In this document: positions 33,520 through 41,158 of the stretch, one piece after another
Layout of the letters: each line of letters begins with the position of its first letter
Position numbering within the stretch: the stretch's first letter is position 1
Assembly (NCBI GenBank): GCA_036557705.1
Contig: DATBHB010000118.1
Span: 81,951-145,950, forward strand
Reading direction: 5' to 3'
DNA from: VAZQ01 sp036557705
GTDB taxonomy: Bacteria; Pseudomonadota; Alphaproteobacteria; Rhizobiales; Xanthobacteraceae
Length of the DNA: 64,000 bases
Translations under genes and position numbers: made by a program
Notes under the pieces: generated by a model
Database searches by the model: none
What the model saw: only the letters and a program-made list of their open reading frames with translations
Told to the model about the DNA's origin: nothing

Positions 33520-34674
33520 TTAATTCCGCAAAAGCCGTCTGCCGATAATCTGCGCTGAAACCGGCGCGGCGATCGTGAAAGCCCAGAACGGTCCAAAATC
33601 CTGGACCGCCGGCATGCTTGTCATATGGAGGCCCGGAATATTTGTCTGGAAATGATCGTCCAATTCCGGAAAGCCGTTTCGCGCCGTCAATTGCTGCAAA
33701 ACATTCCCGGCCGCAAGAAATGGAACTCGCTCGATTTGTACTTTGTAGCCGGTAGCGGCGACTACCTCATCCACGATGAAGGTTTCACCATTGTCGAGGA
33801 CGGCAGCCAGGGCGCCATCGGACCGCTCGATACAGCTCACGAGCTGTGTGCGCGGCCACAGCGTCACAGCGTTGTTGCGAATTCGCGCTTCGAGCCACGG
33901 TTCGACTTTCAACCGGCCCTCGGCCCACAGCCGCTGGCGAATTTTCTCCTGCCCCGCCGCAGAAAGCTTGCGAAACCATGTTGCGTCTTCGGCAGTCCTG
34001 TCCACCAATGGGCCAACCCAAGACCAGTCCGAAGGCTTGAACTGCGGCGAATCATGCCGATGACTGACATGAACCGCAGCAGCGCCGGCCTCATGGATCA
34101 GAGCCGCCCATTCAAACGCGCTCTGCCGGCCACCGACGACCAGACAGTGTCGGCCGCACAGCGGGGCGAAATCGACCAGGTCGCAGGTGTGCGAAAGGCG
34201 CCCCGGAGGGACGCGTTGCGCCAGCTCTGCGGGCAAATGTTTGAAATATTTGAACCCGACCGCAATCACGACGTTCTTGGCGGTGATGACCCGCTCATCG
34301 TTGGTGACGGCCTCGAAGGTTGCTGCCTGCGCCGAATAGTCGAGCTTGCGAAGAGTCAAGGGCAGCGGCTCAAGTCCTTTGCGCTGCGCAAACCAGCGCA
34401 CATAACCGAGATAGAATTCGAGCGACAGCGGCTCGACCTCAGCGACGGCGAGACTTTGGGTTTTCAGGAAGCTCTCAATCGTATCTATGCCGAGCGGGTC
34501 GAGGTGCCAATCGCACGCTGACCGAAGATACATTCCCGCCGGCATGTTCGACTTCCAGAACTCCATCGGCTTGCCGATCAAGCGATAGTCCAATTGCCGA
34601 TGCGCGGCGTAAGCCGCCATCGACAGACCGAACGGGCCCGCGCCGATGATGAGAAGGTCGGTATCGAGTTTCAC
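33520..34674 (-). CDS. FAD/NAD(P)-binding monooxygenase-like oxidoreductase
   Basis: A 384-residue two-dinucleotide-fold flavoprotein. FAD loop LIIGAGPFGLSMAAYA at 8-23; a second NAD(P) loop VVGGRQSAFEWAAL near 180; VIAVGFKYFKHLP and VVAATGYKVQ are the usual ATG-type motifs. The general make-up is of the flavin monooxygenase/lysine-N-hydroxylase group (COG2072-like). The start is a GTG at 34674 with no strong ribosome site; the FAD loop requires it or something upstream. It lies downstream of the TMEM175-like gene by about 100 bases. Substrate unknown. Confidence 0.8.
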   Translation of the reverse strand: MKLDTDLLIIGAGPFGLSMAAYAAHRQLDYRLIGKPMEFWKSNMPAGMYLRSACDWHLDPLGIDTIESFLKTQSLAVAEVEPLSLEFYLGYVRWFAQRKGLEPLPLTLRKLDYSAQAATFEAVTNDERVITAKNVVIAVGFKYFKHLPAELAQRVPPGRLSHTCDLVDFAPLCGRHCLVVGGRQSAFEWAALIHEAGAAAVHVSHRHDSPQFKPSDWSWVGPLVDRTAEDATWFRKLSAAGQEKIRQRLWAEGRLKVEPWLEARIRNNAVTLWPRTQLVSCIERSDGALAAVLDNGETFIVDEVVAATGYKVQIERVPFLAAGNVLQQLTARNGFPELDDHFQTNIPGLHMTSMPAVQDFGPFWAFTIAAPVSAQIIGRRLLRN

Positions 34675-34777
34675 GACATGAAGCCGCGGATTTTCTGCAA
34701 TGCCCGAAAATCCTCATGCGCCATGATCTTTACTCTCTGGCGCGGCCAGCAGGTATGAATGTTCCAGGCAGCCTTGT

Positions 34778-35350
34778 TCATTTCGAGGTCGATTCGATGC
34801 GCCGATCGGGTACGAGCCACATGAGCGCGACTGCAATATAGATTGCGATAGCAATCCATTCGGTGACGAAAGCAAGCGGCACCGCGGCGATGTACATGCC
34901 CAAAGACAACTTGCCTTTCAAGTCGCTGCCGACGGCCATCGCCAAGGCGGAGGTTCGGCCGTTGCGGGCGATGATTGCTGACTGGAGCAGCGTGTAGCCA
35001 ATTGCCGCCATTGCAAGGACGATGCCATAAGCAGCCACCGGCAGCGGCCTAAATCCGGTCTCGTCGATCCAGCGGATGACGAAAGGGACGAGCGAGAGCC
35101 AGAACAGCAGGAACAAATTTGCCCAAAGCACTCTGCCGTCGATCCGCTCGGTGGCGTGGAGCATATGATGATGGTTGTTCCAGAAGATGCCGATATTAAC
35201 GTAGCTGAGCACATAGGCGAGAAAGATCGGCAGGTCCGCTTGAAGCGCCGCAATATCGGAGCCTTGCGGCACCCTCATTTCGAGGACCATGATGGTGATG
35301 ATAATGGCCACCACGCCGTCGGTGAAAGCCTCGAGCCGTTCCTTGCTCAT
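34778..35350 (-). CDS. TMEM175-family potassium-channel-like membrane protein
   Basis: A 190-residue membrane protein with six hydrophobic helices. The family signature RxxxFSD appears as RLEAFTDGVVAIIITIMVLE (Arg5, Phe9, Asp11, with Ser replaced by Thr). NIGIFWNNHHHMLHATERID is the conserved loop after helix 3. Bacterial TMEM175 proteins form tetrameric K+-permeable channels; gating here is unknown. The ATG at 35350 has weak AAGGAAC-type spacing on the minus strand. Confidence 0.88.
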   Translation of the reverse strand: MSKERLEAFTDGVVAIIITIMVLEMRVPQGSDIAALQADLPIFLAYVLSYVNIGIFWNNHHHMLHATERIDGRVLWANLFLLFWLSLVPFVIRWIDETGFRPLPVAAYGIVLAMAAIGYTLLQSAIIARNGRTSALAMAVGSDLKGKLSLGMYIAAVPLAFVTEWIAIAIYIAVALMWLVPDRRIESTSK

Positions 35351-35568
35351 TGGTCCGAACCGTCGCGCGCCGAAGATGCCCTAAATCGCGGCTCTGGACG
35401 CGATTTAATCTAATCGGAAACTGTGCTGCGTGCCAACCATTCGTCGGAACTCCGTCGAGCTGAACCCGATGAGTTCCGGTCAACGAGCTTGACGAAAGTG
35501 CCTCGTCGCAGCATTCAGAGCCCCGAACCTGGCATCCCCCTTACTATCGTCTGACGCTGGAGGTGAAT

Positions 35569-36756
35569 TTGCTTCAAAGCTCGCCGGCTGCGCATCAGCA
35601 GCCTCGTGGCCCAGTCTATCAATCCGGTAACGTTCGGCATCTTGGCCGCACGGAGTTACCCGGCGGCGGCCAGATCGTGATCCAGGGCGCGTTTGCCTAT
35701 GTCGGACATCAGCATGGCCCCGACGGCACCACCATTCTCGATATTTCCGATCCGCGGCGGCCGACGGTCGTCAGTCGGCTGATGACATCGCACCCGATGT
35801 CGCATTCCCACAAGGTGCGCGTCATCGGCGACATCATGGTCGTGAACTCCGAGATCGAGCCGGGCAAAGGGGATCGCCTCACCTATCCCGACGGCGGCTT
35901 CCGCATTTACGACGTGAGCGACAAGGCCGACCCGAAGTTGATCACCTTCGTGCGCACGCATGCACGCGGGGTCCACCGTTTCGATATGGACGAGAGCTAC
36001 GCGTATATTTCGACGGAAATGGATGGATTTGTCGGAAATATCTTGTCCATCTACGACATTAGAAATCCGTCCCGCCCGCTCGACGTGTCGCGCTGGTGGA
36101 TGCCGGGCCAGAACGTGGCCGCCGGAGAAGAGCCACATCTTCGCGGACGGGATCATTCGCTCCACCACGCCATGCGCTGCGGCAACGAAATGTACGCCGG
36201 CTGCTGGTTTTCCGGCGTCTCCATCATCGACGTGTCGAATATCGCCGCCCCTCGGACGCTCGCCCGCTACGAATACGATCCGCCGCATCCGGAGCCAACG
36301 CATACCTTTCTGAAAGTGCCGTTTCCGATTGCAGGGCGGAGCGTGGCCGTGTCAACGGAGGAGGAGCGGCCCGATCGCGGCATCGATGTCGGCAAGCCGC
36401 ACGCACCGCTGCGAACCTGGGATGTCACCGACCCAACGCGGCCCCGCATCCTCTGCACGTTTGCACTCGACGAATCTGCGCAGCCCTATCACGGCAATTC
36501 GATCCGCTTCGGCACCCATCAGCTGCGCGAAATCGTCGATCGCGATTGCATGCTCTATGTTACGTGGTTTGCGGCCGGGCTTCGGATGATCGACATCAGC
36601 GATCCGACGAGTCCGAAGGAACGGGGCTATTTCATCCCGCAGCCGACGACGGGAAAAGCCACGCCCTGGACGAACGACGTGGCCAAGGACGAGCGCGGGC
36701 TGCTCTTCGTGACCGACAAGGTATGCGGGCTCGATGTAATCGAGTTCGCGCCATAA
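35569..36756 (+). CDS. LVIVD-repeat beta-propeller protein
   Basis: A 395-residue protein built from LVIVD-type repeats: TTILDISDPRRPTVVSRLM, FRIYDVSDKADPKLITFVR, LSIYDIRNPSRPLDVSRWW, VSIIDVSNIAAPRTLARYE, LRTWDVTDPTRPRILCTFA and LRMIDISDPTSPKERGYF, which fold as a beta-propeller. No signal peptide is seen. I chose the TTG at 35569: the only Shine-Dalgarno GGAGG (35559-35563) is 5 bases before it and overlaps the in-frame GTG at 35563. Function unknown; the many exposed histidines (GHQHGPDG, HSLHHAM) could bind metal. Confidence 0.8.
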   Translation: MLQSSPAAHQQPRGPVYQSGNVRHLGRTELPGGGQIVIQGAFAYVGHQHGPDGTTILDISDPRRPTVVSRLMTSHPMSHSHKVRVIGDIMVVNSEIEPGKGDRLTYPDGGFRIYDVSDKADPKLITFVRTHARGVHRFDMDESYAYISTEMDGFVGNILSIYDIRNPSRPLDVSRWWMPGQNVAAGEEPHLRGRDHSLHHAMRCGNEMYAGCWFSGVSIIDVSNIAAPRTLARYEYDPPHPEPTHTFLKVPFPIAGRSVAVSTEEERPDRGIDVGKPHAPLRTWDVTDPTRPRILCTFALDESAQPYHGNSIRFGTHQLREIVDRDCMLYVTWFAAGLRMIDISDPTSPKERGYFIPQPTTGKATPWTNDVAKDERGLLFVTDKVCGLDVIEFAP

Positions 36757-36823
36757 CGTCGCTTAGACTTAGAATGTCCCGCGCCGCAACGCAGCGCGAT
36801 CGAAGCATGAGGGTCCTGCGCAA

Positions 36824-36850
36824 AAAGCCCGCGCCAACGGCGCGGGCTTT
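36824..36850 (-). terminator. Rho-independent terminator between convergent genes
   Basis: AAAGCCCGCGCC and GGCGCGGGCTTT form a 12-bp stem with an AAC loop. Read on the minus strand it ends in TTTTT and lies 20 bases after the stop of the 36871 gene; on the plus strand it is about 70 bases after the LVIVD gene. Confidence 0.85.
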
Positions 36851-36870
36851 ACGCCTCCTTGCCGGCCGCA

Positions 36871-37680
36871 TCACGCGGCGTGCGGCTCCGGCGCCGCTTG
36901 CCTGACGCGCTGCATGCGGCTTGCCACCATTTCAGGCGCAATGGGCTCGGCCCGGTTGCCGATCCGCAACGCCTCGTCGAGGAGGCCGGCCGCGCGGCGA
37001 TAGATCGTCTCGACGCGCTGCGCTGCATCGGCGCCGGAGGCCGCACCGACGAGTTCGGCGACATCGGCGATGGCAGTGCCCGCATATTGGGCGGCATCGA
37101 CAGCGCGGTAGGCGAGATGATCCTCGACCGCCATGCTGATCGAATTGATCAGCCCGATGAGGTGCGGGCCGCGCGCATGCCAATTGCGGCCGGAGAGCTG
37201 CTTCACCGCGGCGACTGCATCCCTGATGGTCACGGCGGCGCGGCAGCGGCGCGCATCGCGATCGCAGCCGGCGCGCTCCAGCGCTTCCGGCAGGATCGTG
37301 GCAACGGTCCGCTGGATGATGAGTCCCACGCGCGCCATTTCGACTTCGAGCGAGTCGGCGGAGCCGGCAAGGCGCGCCACGAAGGGAAGCAAAAGCTCCT
37401 GACGGAGATCGTCGCTGAGCACGATCTCGTTGAGGCACATCGCGTAAAGCGCGAGCGGGCGAGAGAACGAGGCCGGGCAGTCATCGATGCGCCGTACCGG
37501 CCGGTACGGGTATCCGGCGGCGACGATCGCAGCCTCGTTGATGCAGGTACCGCCGTCCGGCCCGGGAAATTCATGGCTTCCGCGCAGGATTTTCCAGTTG
37601 AGCATGCGCGTGAAGTCGAAAGCGGGAGTCAGCTGTGCCGTTGGCGGCACTCGGTTCAGCAGATTGCGGAAATTGAACAT
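36871..37680 (-). CDS. conserved hypothetical protein (269 aa)
   Basis: A 269-residue soluble protein, mostly helical in its C-terminal two thirds. It begins MFNFRNLLNRVPPTAQLT and contains HEFPGPDGGTCINEAAIVA and RPLALYAMCLNEIVLSD; several cysteines and arginines follow. I recognise no domain. GGAG lies 8 bases before the ATG at 37680. It is divergent from parE, with about 235 bases between, and ends at a good terminator. Confidence 0.7.
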   Translation of the reverse strand: MFNFRNLLNRVPPTAQLTPAFDFTRMLNWKILRGSHEFPGPDGGTCINEAAIVAAGYPYRPVRRIDDCPASFSRPLALYAMCLNEIVLSDDLRQELLLPFVARLAGSADSLEVEMARVGLIIQRTVATILPEALERAGCDRDARRCRAAVTIRDAVAAVKQLSGRNWHARGPHLIGLINSISMAVEDHLAYRAVDAAQYAGTAIADVAELVGAASGADAAQRVETIYRRAAGLLDEALRIGNRAEPIAPEMVASRMQRVRQAAPEPHAA

Positions 37681-37914
37681 GGGGGAGGCTCCTCTACGCT
37701 GCCGCGCAAACAGTAACGGCAGATTTGGCATATATCGTGGCGCGACTTGCAATTGGCGCGCGTTGACGGGATTTTGAGCAGGCGGTCGCGCCGAACCGTC
37801 GCAATCACCACATTGCGATCACAACGATTTGGGACGCATCACGGTTGCTTTACGACCGTGGCATATTTGCAAAGCAACCCCGATTCGCCCCCTCCCAACC
37901 CAAAACGACCCAGC

Positions 37915-39990
37915 ATGGCCAGAACTGCCCAGAGAACTGCCACCAAACCGGCTGCCCAGAGCGGCGACCTCTTCGACGCGCCCTCCGCCGGCCGCACGGC
38001 CGCCGCGGCCAAAAATACGATCAAGCCCGCGCGCGCCCCCACAGCCGACGGCGGTTACACGGCGCGGCATATCGAAGTGCTCGAAGGGCTCGAGCCGGTG
38101 CGCCGGCGGCCGGGCATGTATATCGGCGGCACCGACGAAAAGGCGCTCCATCACCTCTTCGCGGAAGCGATCGACAACGCCATGGACGAAGCGATCAACG
38201 GGCACGCCACCTGGATCGAGGTGGAGATGGAGGCCGATGGCTTCGTGAGCGTCACCGACAACGGGCGCGGCATCCCGGTCGATCCGCATCCCAAATTCAA
38301 GAACAAATCCGCCCTCGAAGTGATCATGTGCACGCTGCACGCCGGCGGCAAATTCGATTCCGAGGTCTACGCCACGTCGGGCGGATTGCACGGCGTCGGG
38401 GTCTCGGTCACCAACGCGCTCTCCGAGCGCCTCGAAGTCGAGGTCGCCCGCGAACAGACGCTCTATCGGATGGCGTTCGAGCGCGGCAACCCCAGGGGAA
38501 AACTCGAAAAGGTCGGCCGCGCGCCCAACCGCCGCGGCACCAGAGTGCGGTTCCGTCCGGACCCGCAGATTTTCGGACCGAAAGCGCATTTCAAGCCCGA
38601 GCGCATTTTCAAAATGTCGCGCTCGAAGGCTTACCTGTTCGGCGGGGTGGAGATCCGTTGGTCGTGCGCCAAGGAGTTGCTGCACGGCATCGAAGGGGTA
38701 CCGGAGAAGGCGACCTTCCACTTCGCCGAGGGTCTCAAGGATTACCTCAGCGACGCCATCAACGGCTCGACGCTGGTTCATCCCGACATTTTCACCGGCA
38801 GTTCCGGAAAGACTGGCAGCCACGGCGCAGCCGAATGGGCGGTTGCCTGGACGGCGGACGGCGACGGTTTTCTATCCTCCTATTGCAATACCATCCCGAC
38901 GCCCGATGGCGGCACCCACGAGTCGGGGCTGCGCAGCGCATTGCTGCGCGGGTTGAAAGATCATGCCGAGCGGGTCGGGCAAGGCAAGCGCGCCGGGCCA
39001 ATTACCAGCGAAGACGTAATGACCGGAGGGAGCGCCATGCTCTCGGTGTTCATTCGCGAGCCGGAATTCCAGGGCCAGACCAAAGATCGCCTGGCGACCG
39101 CGGAAGCCACCCGGATCGTCGAGAACGCCATCAAGGACCCCTTCGACCACTGGCTCGCCGGCAACCCGCTCGCCGCCAACAAGCTTCTCGATTTCGTGGT
39201 CGAGCGCGCCGACGAACGCATCCGCCGCCGCCAGGAGAAGGAGATTGCGCGCAAAAGCGCGGTGCGAAAGCTTCGCCTGCCCGGCAAGCTCGCCGACTGC
39301 ACAAATACCGCCGCGCAGGGTTCGGAAATCTTTATTGTCGAAGGCGATTCAGCCGGCGGCTCGGCGAAACAGGCGCGCGACCGCGCCTCGCAGGCGATCT
39401 TGCCGCTGCGCGGCAAGATTCTCAACGTCGCCTCAGCCGGCCGCGACAAGCTCGCGCAGAACCAGCAGCTCGCGGACCTCTGTCAGGCGCTCGGCTGCGG
39501 CAGCGGCGTGCACTATCGCGATGAGGACCTGCGCTACGAGAAGGTGATCGTGATGACCGACGCCGACGTCGACGGCGCGCACATCGCTTCCCTCCTGATC
39601 ACCTTCTTTTACCGGCAGATGCCGAAGCTGATCGAGAACAATCACCTTTATCTCGCGGTACCGCCGCTCTATCGGCTCTCCCACGGCGGCAGAATTTTCT
39701 ACGCGCGCGACGACGCCCACAAGGATCAAATCCTCAGGAAGGAATTCCACCCCAACGCCAAGGTCGAGGTCAGTCGCTTCAAGGGCCTGGGCGAGATGAT
39801 GGCGGCCCAACTCAAGGAAACCACCATGGACCCGAAGAAGCGGGCGCTGCTGCGGGTCAAGCTGGTCACCGACGATCGCAAGGATACCGAAAAATCGGTC
39901 GAGCGGCTGATGGGTACCAAGGCCGAGGCGCGCTTCGAGTTCATTCAGGAGCGAGCCGAATTCGCCGATGAGGAGATGCTCGACGTGTAG
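37915..39990 (+). CDS. parE: DNA topoisomerase IV subunit B (ParE)
   Basis: A 691-residue type IIA topoisomerase ATPase subunit. GHKL ATP site: HHLFAEAIDNAMDEAINGHA (Glu84, Asn88), DNGRGIPVD and SGGLHGVGVSVTNALSERL; then the transducer and the TOPRIM domain with IVEGDSAGGSAKQARDR (about 475) and TDADVDGAHIASLL (about 547). The first 45 residues are a disordered Ala/Thr-rich tail typical of alphaproteobacterial ParE. With ParC it unlinks daughter chromosomes. The ATG at 37915 is used; the longer frame upstream is not ribosome-site supported. ParC is not in the window. GyrB is the alternative, but the length and lack of the large C-terminal insert favour ParE. Confidence 0.92.
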   Translation: MARTAQRTATKPAAQSGDLFDAPSAGRTAAAAKNTIKPARAPTADGGYTARHIEVLEGLEPVRRRPGMYIGGTDEKALHHLFAEAIDNAMDEAINGHATWIEVEMEADGFVSVTDNGRGIPVDPHPKFKNKSALEVIMCTLHAGGKFDSEVYATSGGLHGVGVSVTNALSERLEVEVAREQTLYRMAFERGNPRGKLEKVGRAPNRRGTRVRFRPDPQIFGPKAHFKPERIFKMSRSKAYLFGGVEIRWSCAKELLHGIEGVPEKATFHFAEGLKDYLSDAINGSTLVHPDIFTGSSGKTGSHGAAEWAVAWTADGDGFLSSYCNTIPTPDGGTHESGLRSALLRGLKDHAERVGQGKRAGPITSEDVMTGGSAMLSVFIREPEFQGQTKDRLATAEATRIVENAIKDPFDHWLAGNPLAANKLLDFVVERADERIRRRQEKEIARKSAVRKLRLPGKLADCTNTAAQGSEIFIVEGDSAGGSAKQARDRASQAILPLRGKILNVASAGRDKLAQNQQLADLCQALGCGSGVHYRDEDLRYEKVIVMTDADVDGAHIASLLITFFYRQMPKLIENNHLYLAVPPLYRLSHGGRIFYARDDAHKDQILRKEFHPNAKVEVSRFKGLGEMMAAQLKETTMDPKKRALLRVKLVTDDRKDTEKSVERLMGTKAEARFEFIQERAEFADEEMLDV

Positions 39991-40062
39991 GGCGAGGTAG
40001 TTAGCGCATGTTCCAATCAGGTTTCATCGTGCGTTGAGCATGCCGACCCGTGTGCGGCGCGC

Positions 40063-40088
40063 TCCACCTCCCCGAAGGGGAGAGGTGG
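40063..40088. repeat. short palindrome in intergenic DNA after parE
   Basis: CCACCTCCCCGAAGGGGAGAGGTGG is an almost perfect hairpin, 75 bases after the parE stop and just before the next repeat element; it might end the parE message. Confidence 0.4.
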
Positions 40089-40143
40089 CGGCACCGTTGT
40101 GCATCAATTACAAACACCGGCGGACAAACTCGATCGAATGGTG

Positions 40144-40330
40144 GACTAACCCTTACTGCGTCATAAGCTGCGTAGGGTGGGCAAAGGCGCAACGCGCTTC
40201 AGCGCGTGCGCCGTGCCCACGCGGACGTTCGCGCGTGGGCACGGCGCTCGTTTATGCGTGGCGCGGCTCAGGCTCGTGGACCGCGCCTATGCCACCCTAC
40301 AGAAGTTTCTGACGCAGTAAGACTAACTCG
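40144..40330. repeat. GTAGGGTGGGCAAA element, copy 3, with MITE-like outer ends
   Basis: Left end GACTAACCCTTACTGCGTCA then CGTAGGGTGGGCAAAGGCGC; right end CCACCCTACAGAAG then TTTCTGACGCAGTAAGACTAAC. The two ends are imperfect inverse complements over roughly 35 bases. The best copy for defining the whole element. With the palindrome at 40063 it occupies the 341-base gap after parE. Confidence 0.8.
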
Positions 40331-40331
40331 C

Positions 40332-40511
40332 CTACGAAACGGCCGCTGCGTGCTTGGCGTGCCAGGCCGGACCCGGGCCGCGCATGTAATGTCGCTCGGG
40401 GTGATAGCCGTCAAACATGTGCTTGAGCGTCGCGAATAGGTCGGCAAACTCACCGAGCAGCCCGGCGTCGCGGTGTCCTGCCAGGGCTATTGATTTCTTG
40501 GATTGTGCCAT
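40332..40511 (-). CDS. small conserved hypothetical protein (59 aa)
   Basis: A 59-residue protein, MAQSKKSIALAGHRDAGLL..., rich in histidine and aromatic residues at the C-terminus (HMFDGYHPERHYMRGPGP). GGAGG lies 5 bases before the ATG at 40511. No known domain. The stop codon abuts the outer end of the repeat element at 40144-40330. Confidence 0.6.
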   Translation of the reverse strand: MAQSKKSIALAGHRDAGLLGEFADLFATLKHMFDGYHPERHYMRGPGPAWHAKHAAAVS

Positions 40512-40745
40512 GACCGCCTCCGCTGCATTCGGCATCGAGGAGCGATCTCACTTTCCTTCGATGCGCGGCCATCCTGCGCGGAGCTTTGCGGGTCGTAAAT
40601 CGTCCGGGTGTATTGCTACCCTCGCGGCGAAAGGACGTCGCCCAACAGGGAATCGCTTGTGGCTCAATCACTTCGGTCGCGCACCGGCATCAAGGCAATC
40701 GTGCTTTGGTATTGGGCTTGAAGTCTTCAGACCGGGCCGAGCGAC

Positions 40746-40822
40746 CGTAAAGTGGGTAAAAATCGCCTCGAGAGGCGCCGCGATCCGGCGCAGCTACAGG
40801 AGCGATTTTTGCCCACCCTACG
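40746..40822. repeat. GTAGGGTGGGCAAA element, copy 4 (short, degenerate)
   Basis: Left arm CGTAAAGTGGGTAAAAATCGC and right arm GCGATTTTTGCCCACCCTACG pair with three mismatches. It lacks the internal repeats of the full copies. Confidence 0.6.
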
Positions 40823-40967
40823 ACATACAGCTTCGGTGCCCGGGCCGCACAAGTCAGAGGCGCATCATAGGGCAGCGCGGCGGAGCTTTCGCTCTGTACT
40901 CCGCTCTTTGCCCACGTGCTAACCCGGGCATAGAGGAGATTAAAGCAACGCCGCAGAGTTTTCCAGT

Positions 40968-41136
40968 GTAGCCCGGATTGGGCTTGCGCCTGCGAGTGCG
41001 CGCACCCCCCGATCTTGCCAGAGCGCAAGCCCACTCCGGGAACCGGGGACCCTCCCCGGCAACCCGGATTGCGCGATCGCACTCGGCACAGATACGCGCA
41101 GAAGCAGCTGGAAACGCGATCGGCAATCCGGGCTAC
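40968..41136. repeat. GTAGCCCGGATTG palindrome, copy 2
   Basis: Starts GTAGCCCGGATTGGGCTTGC and ends GGCAATCCGGGCTAC, with a third internal arm CCCGGATTGCGCGATCGC. It ends about 20 bases before the 3' end of the molybdo-hydroxylase gene at 41159. Confidence 0.75.
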
Positions 41137-41158
41137 GATCAGAGTGCCAGGAATCTTC

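Larger units (their letters stand above)
40512..41158. other. 647-base intergenic region holding two repeat elements
   Basis: Besides the elements at 40746-40822 and 40968-41136 there is nothing I can support; an open frame across 40417-40971 on the plus strand has no ribosome site and runs through the repeats. Confidence 0.5.

Noticed and set aside
34671..34859. A 62-codon frame between the flavoprotein and TMEM175-like genes
   Set aside because: Its start lies inside the TMEM175-like gene and no ribosome site precedes its other ATGs; the overlap with the flavoprotein start looks fortuitous.
40417..40971. A 184-codon plus-strand frame between parE and the molybdo-hydroxylase locus
   Set aside because: It crosses two repeat elements and an opposite-strand small gene with a better ribosome site, and its composition is not protein-like.
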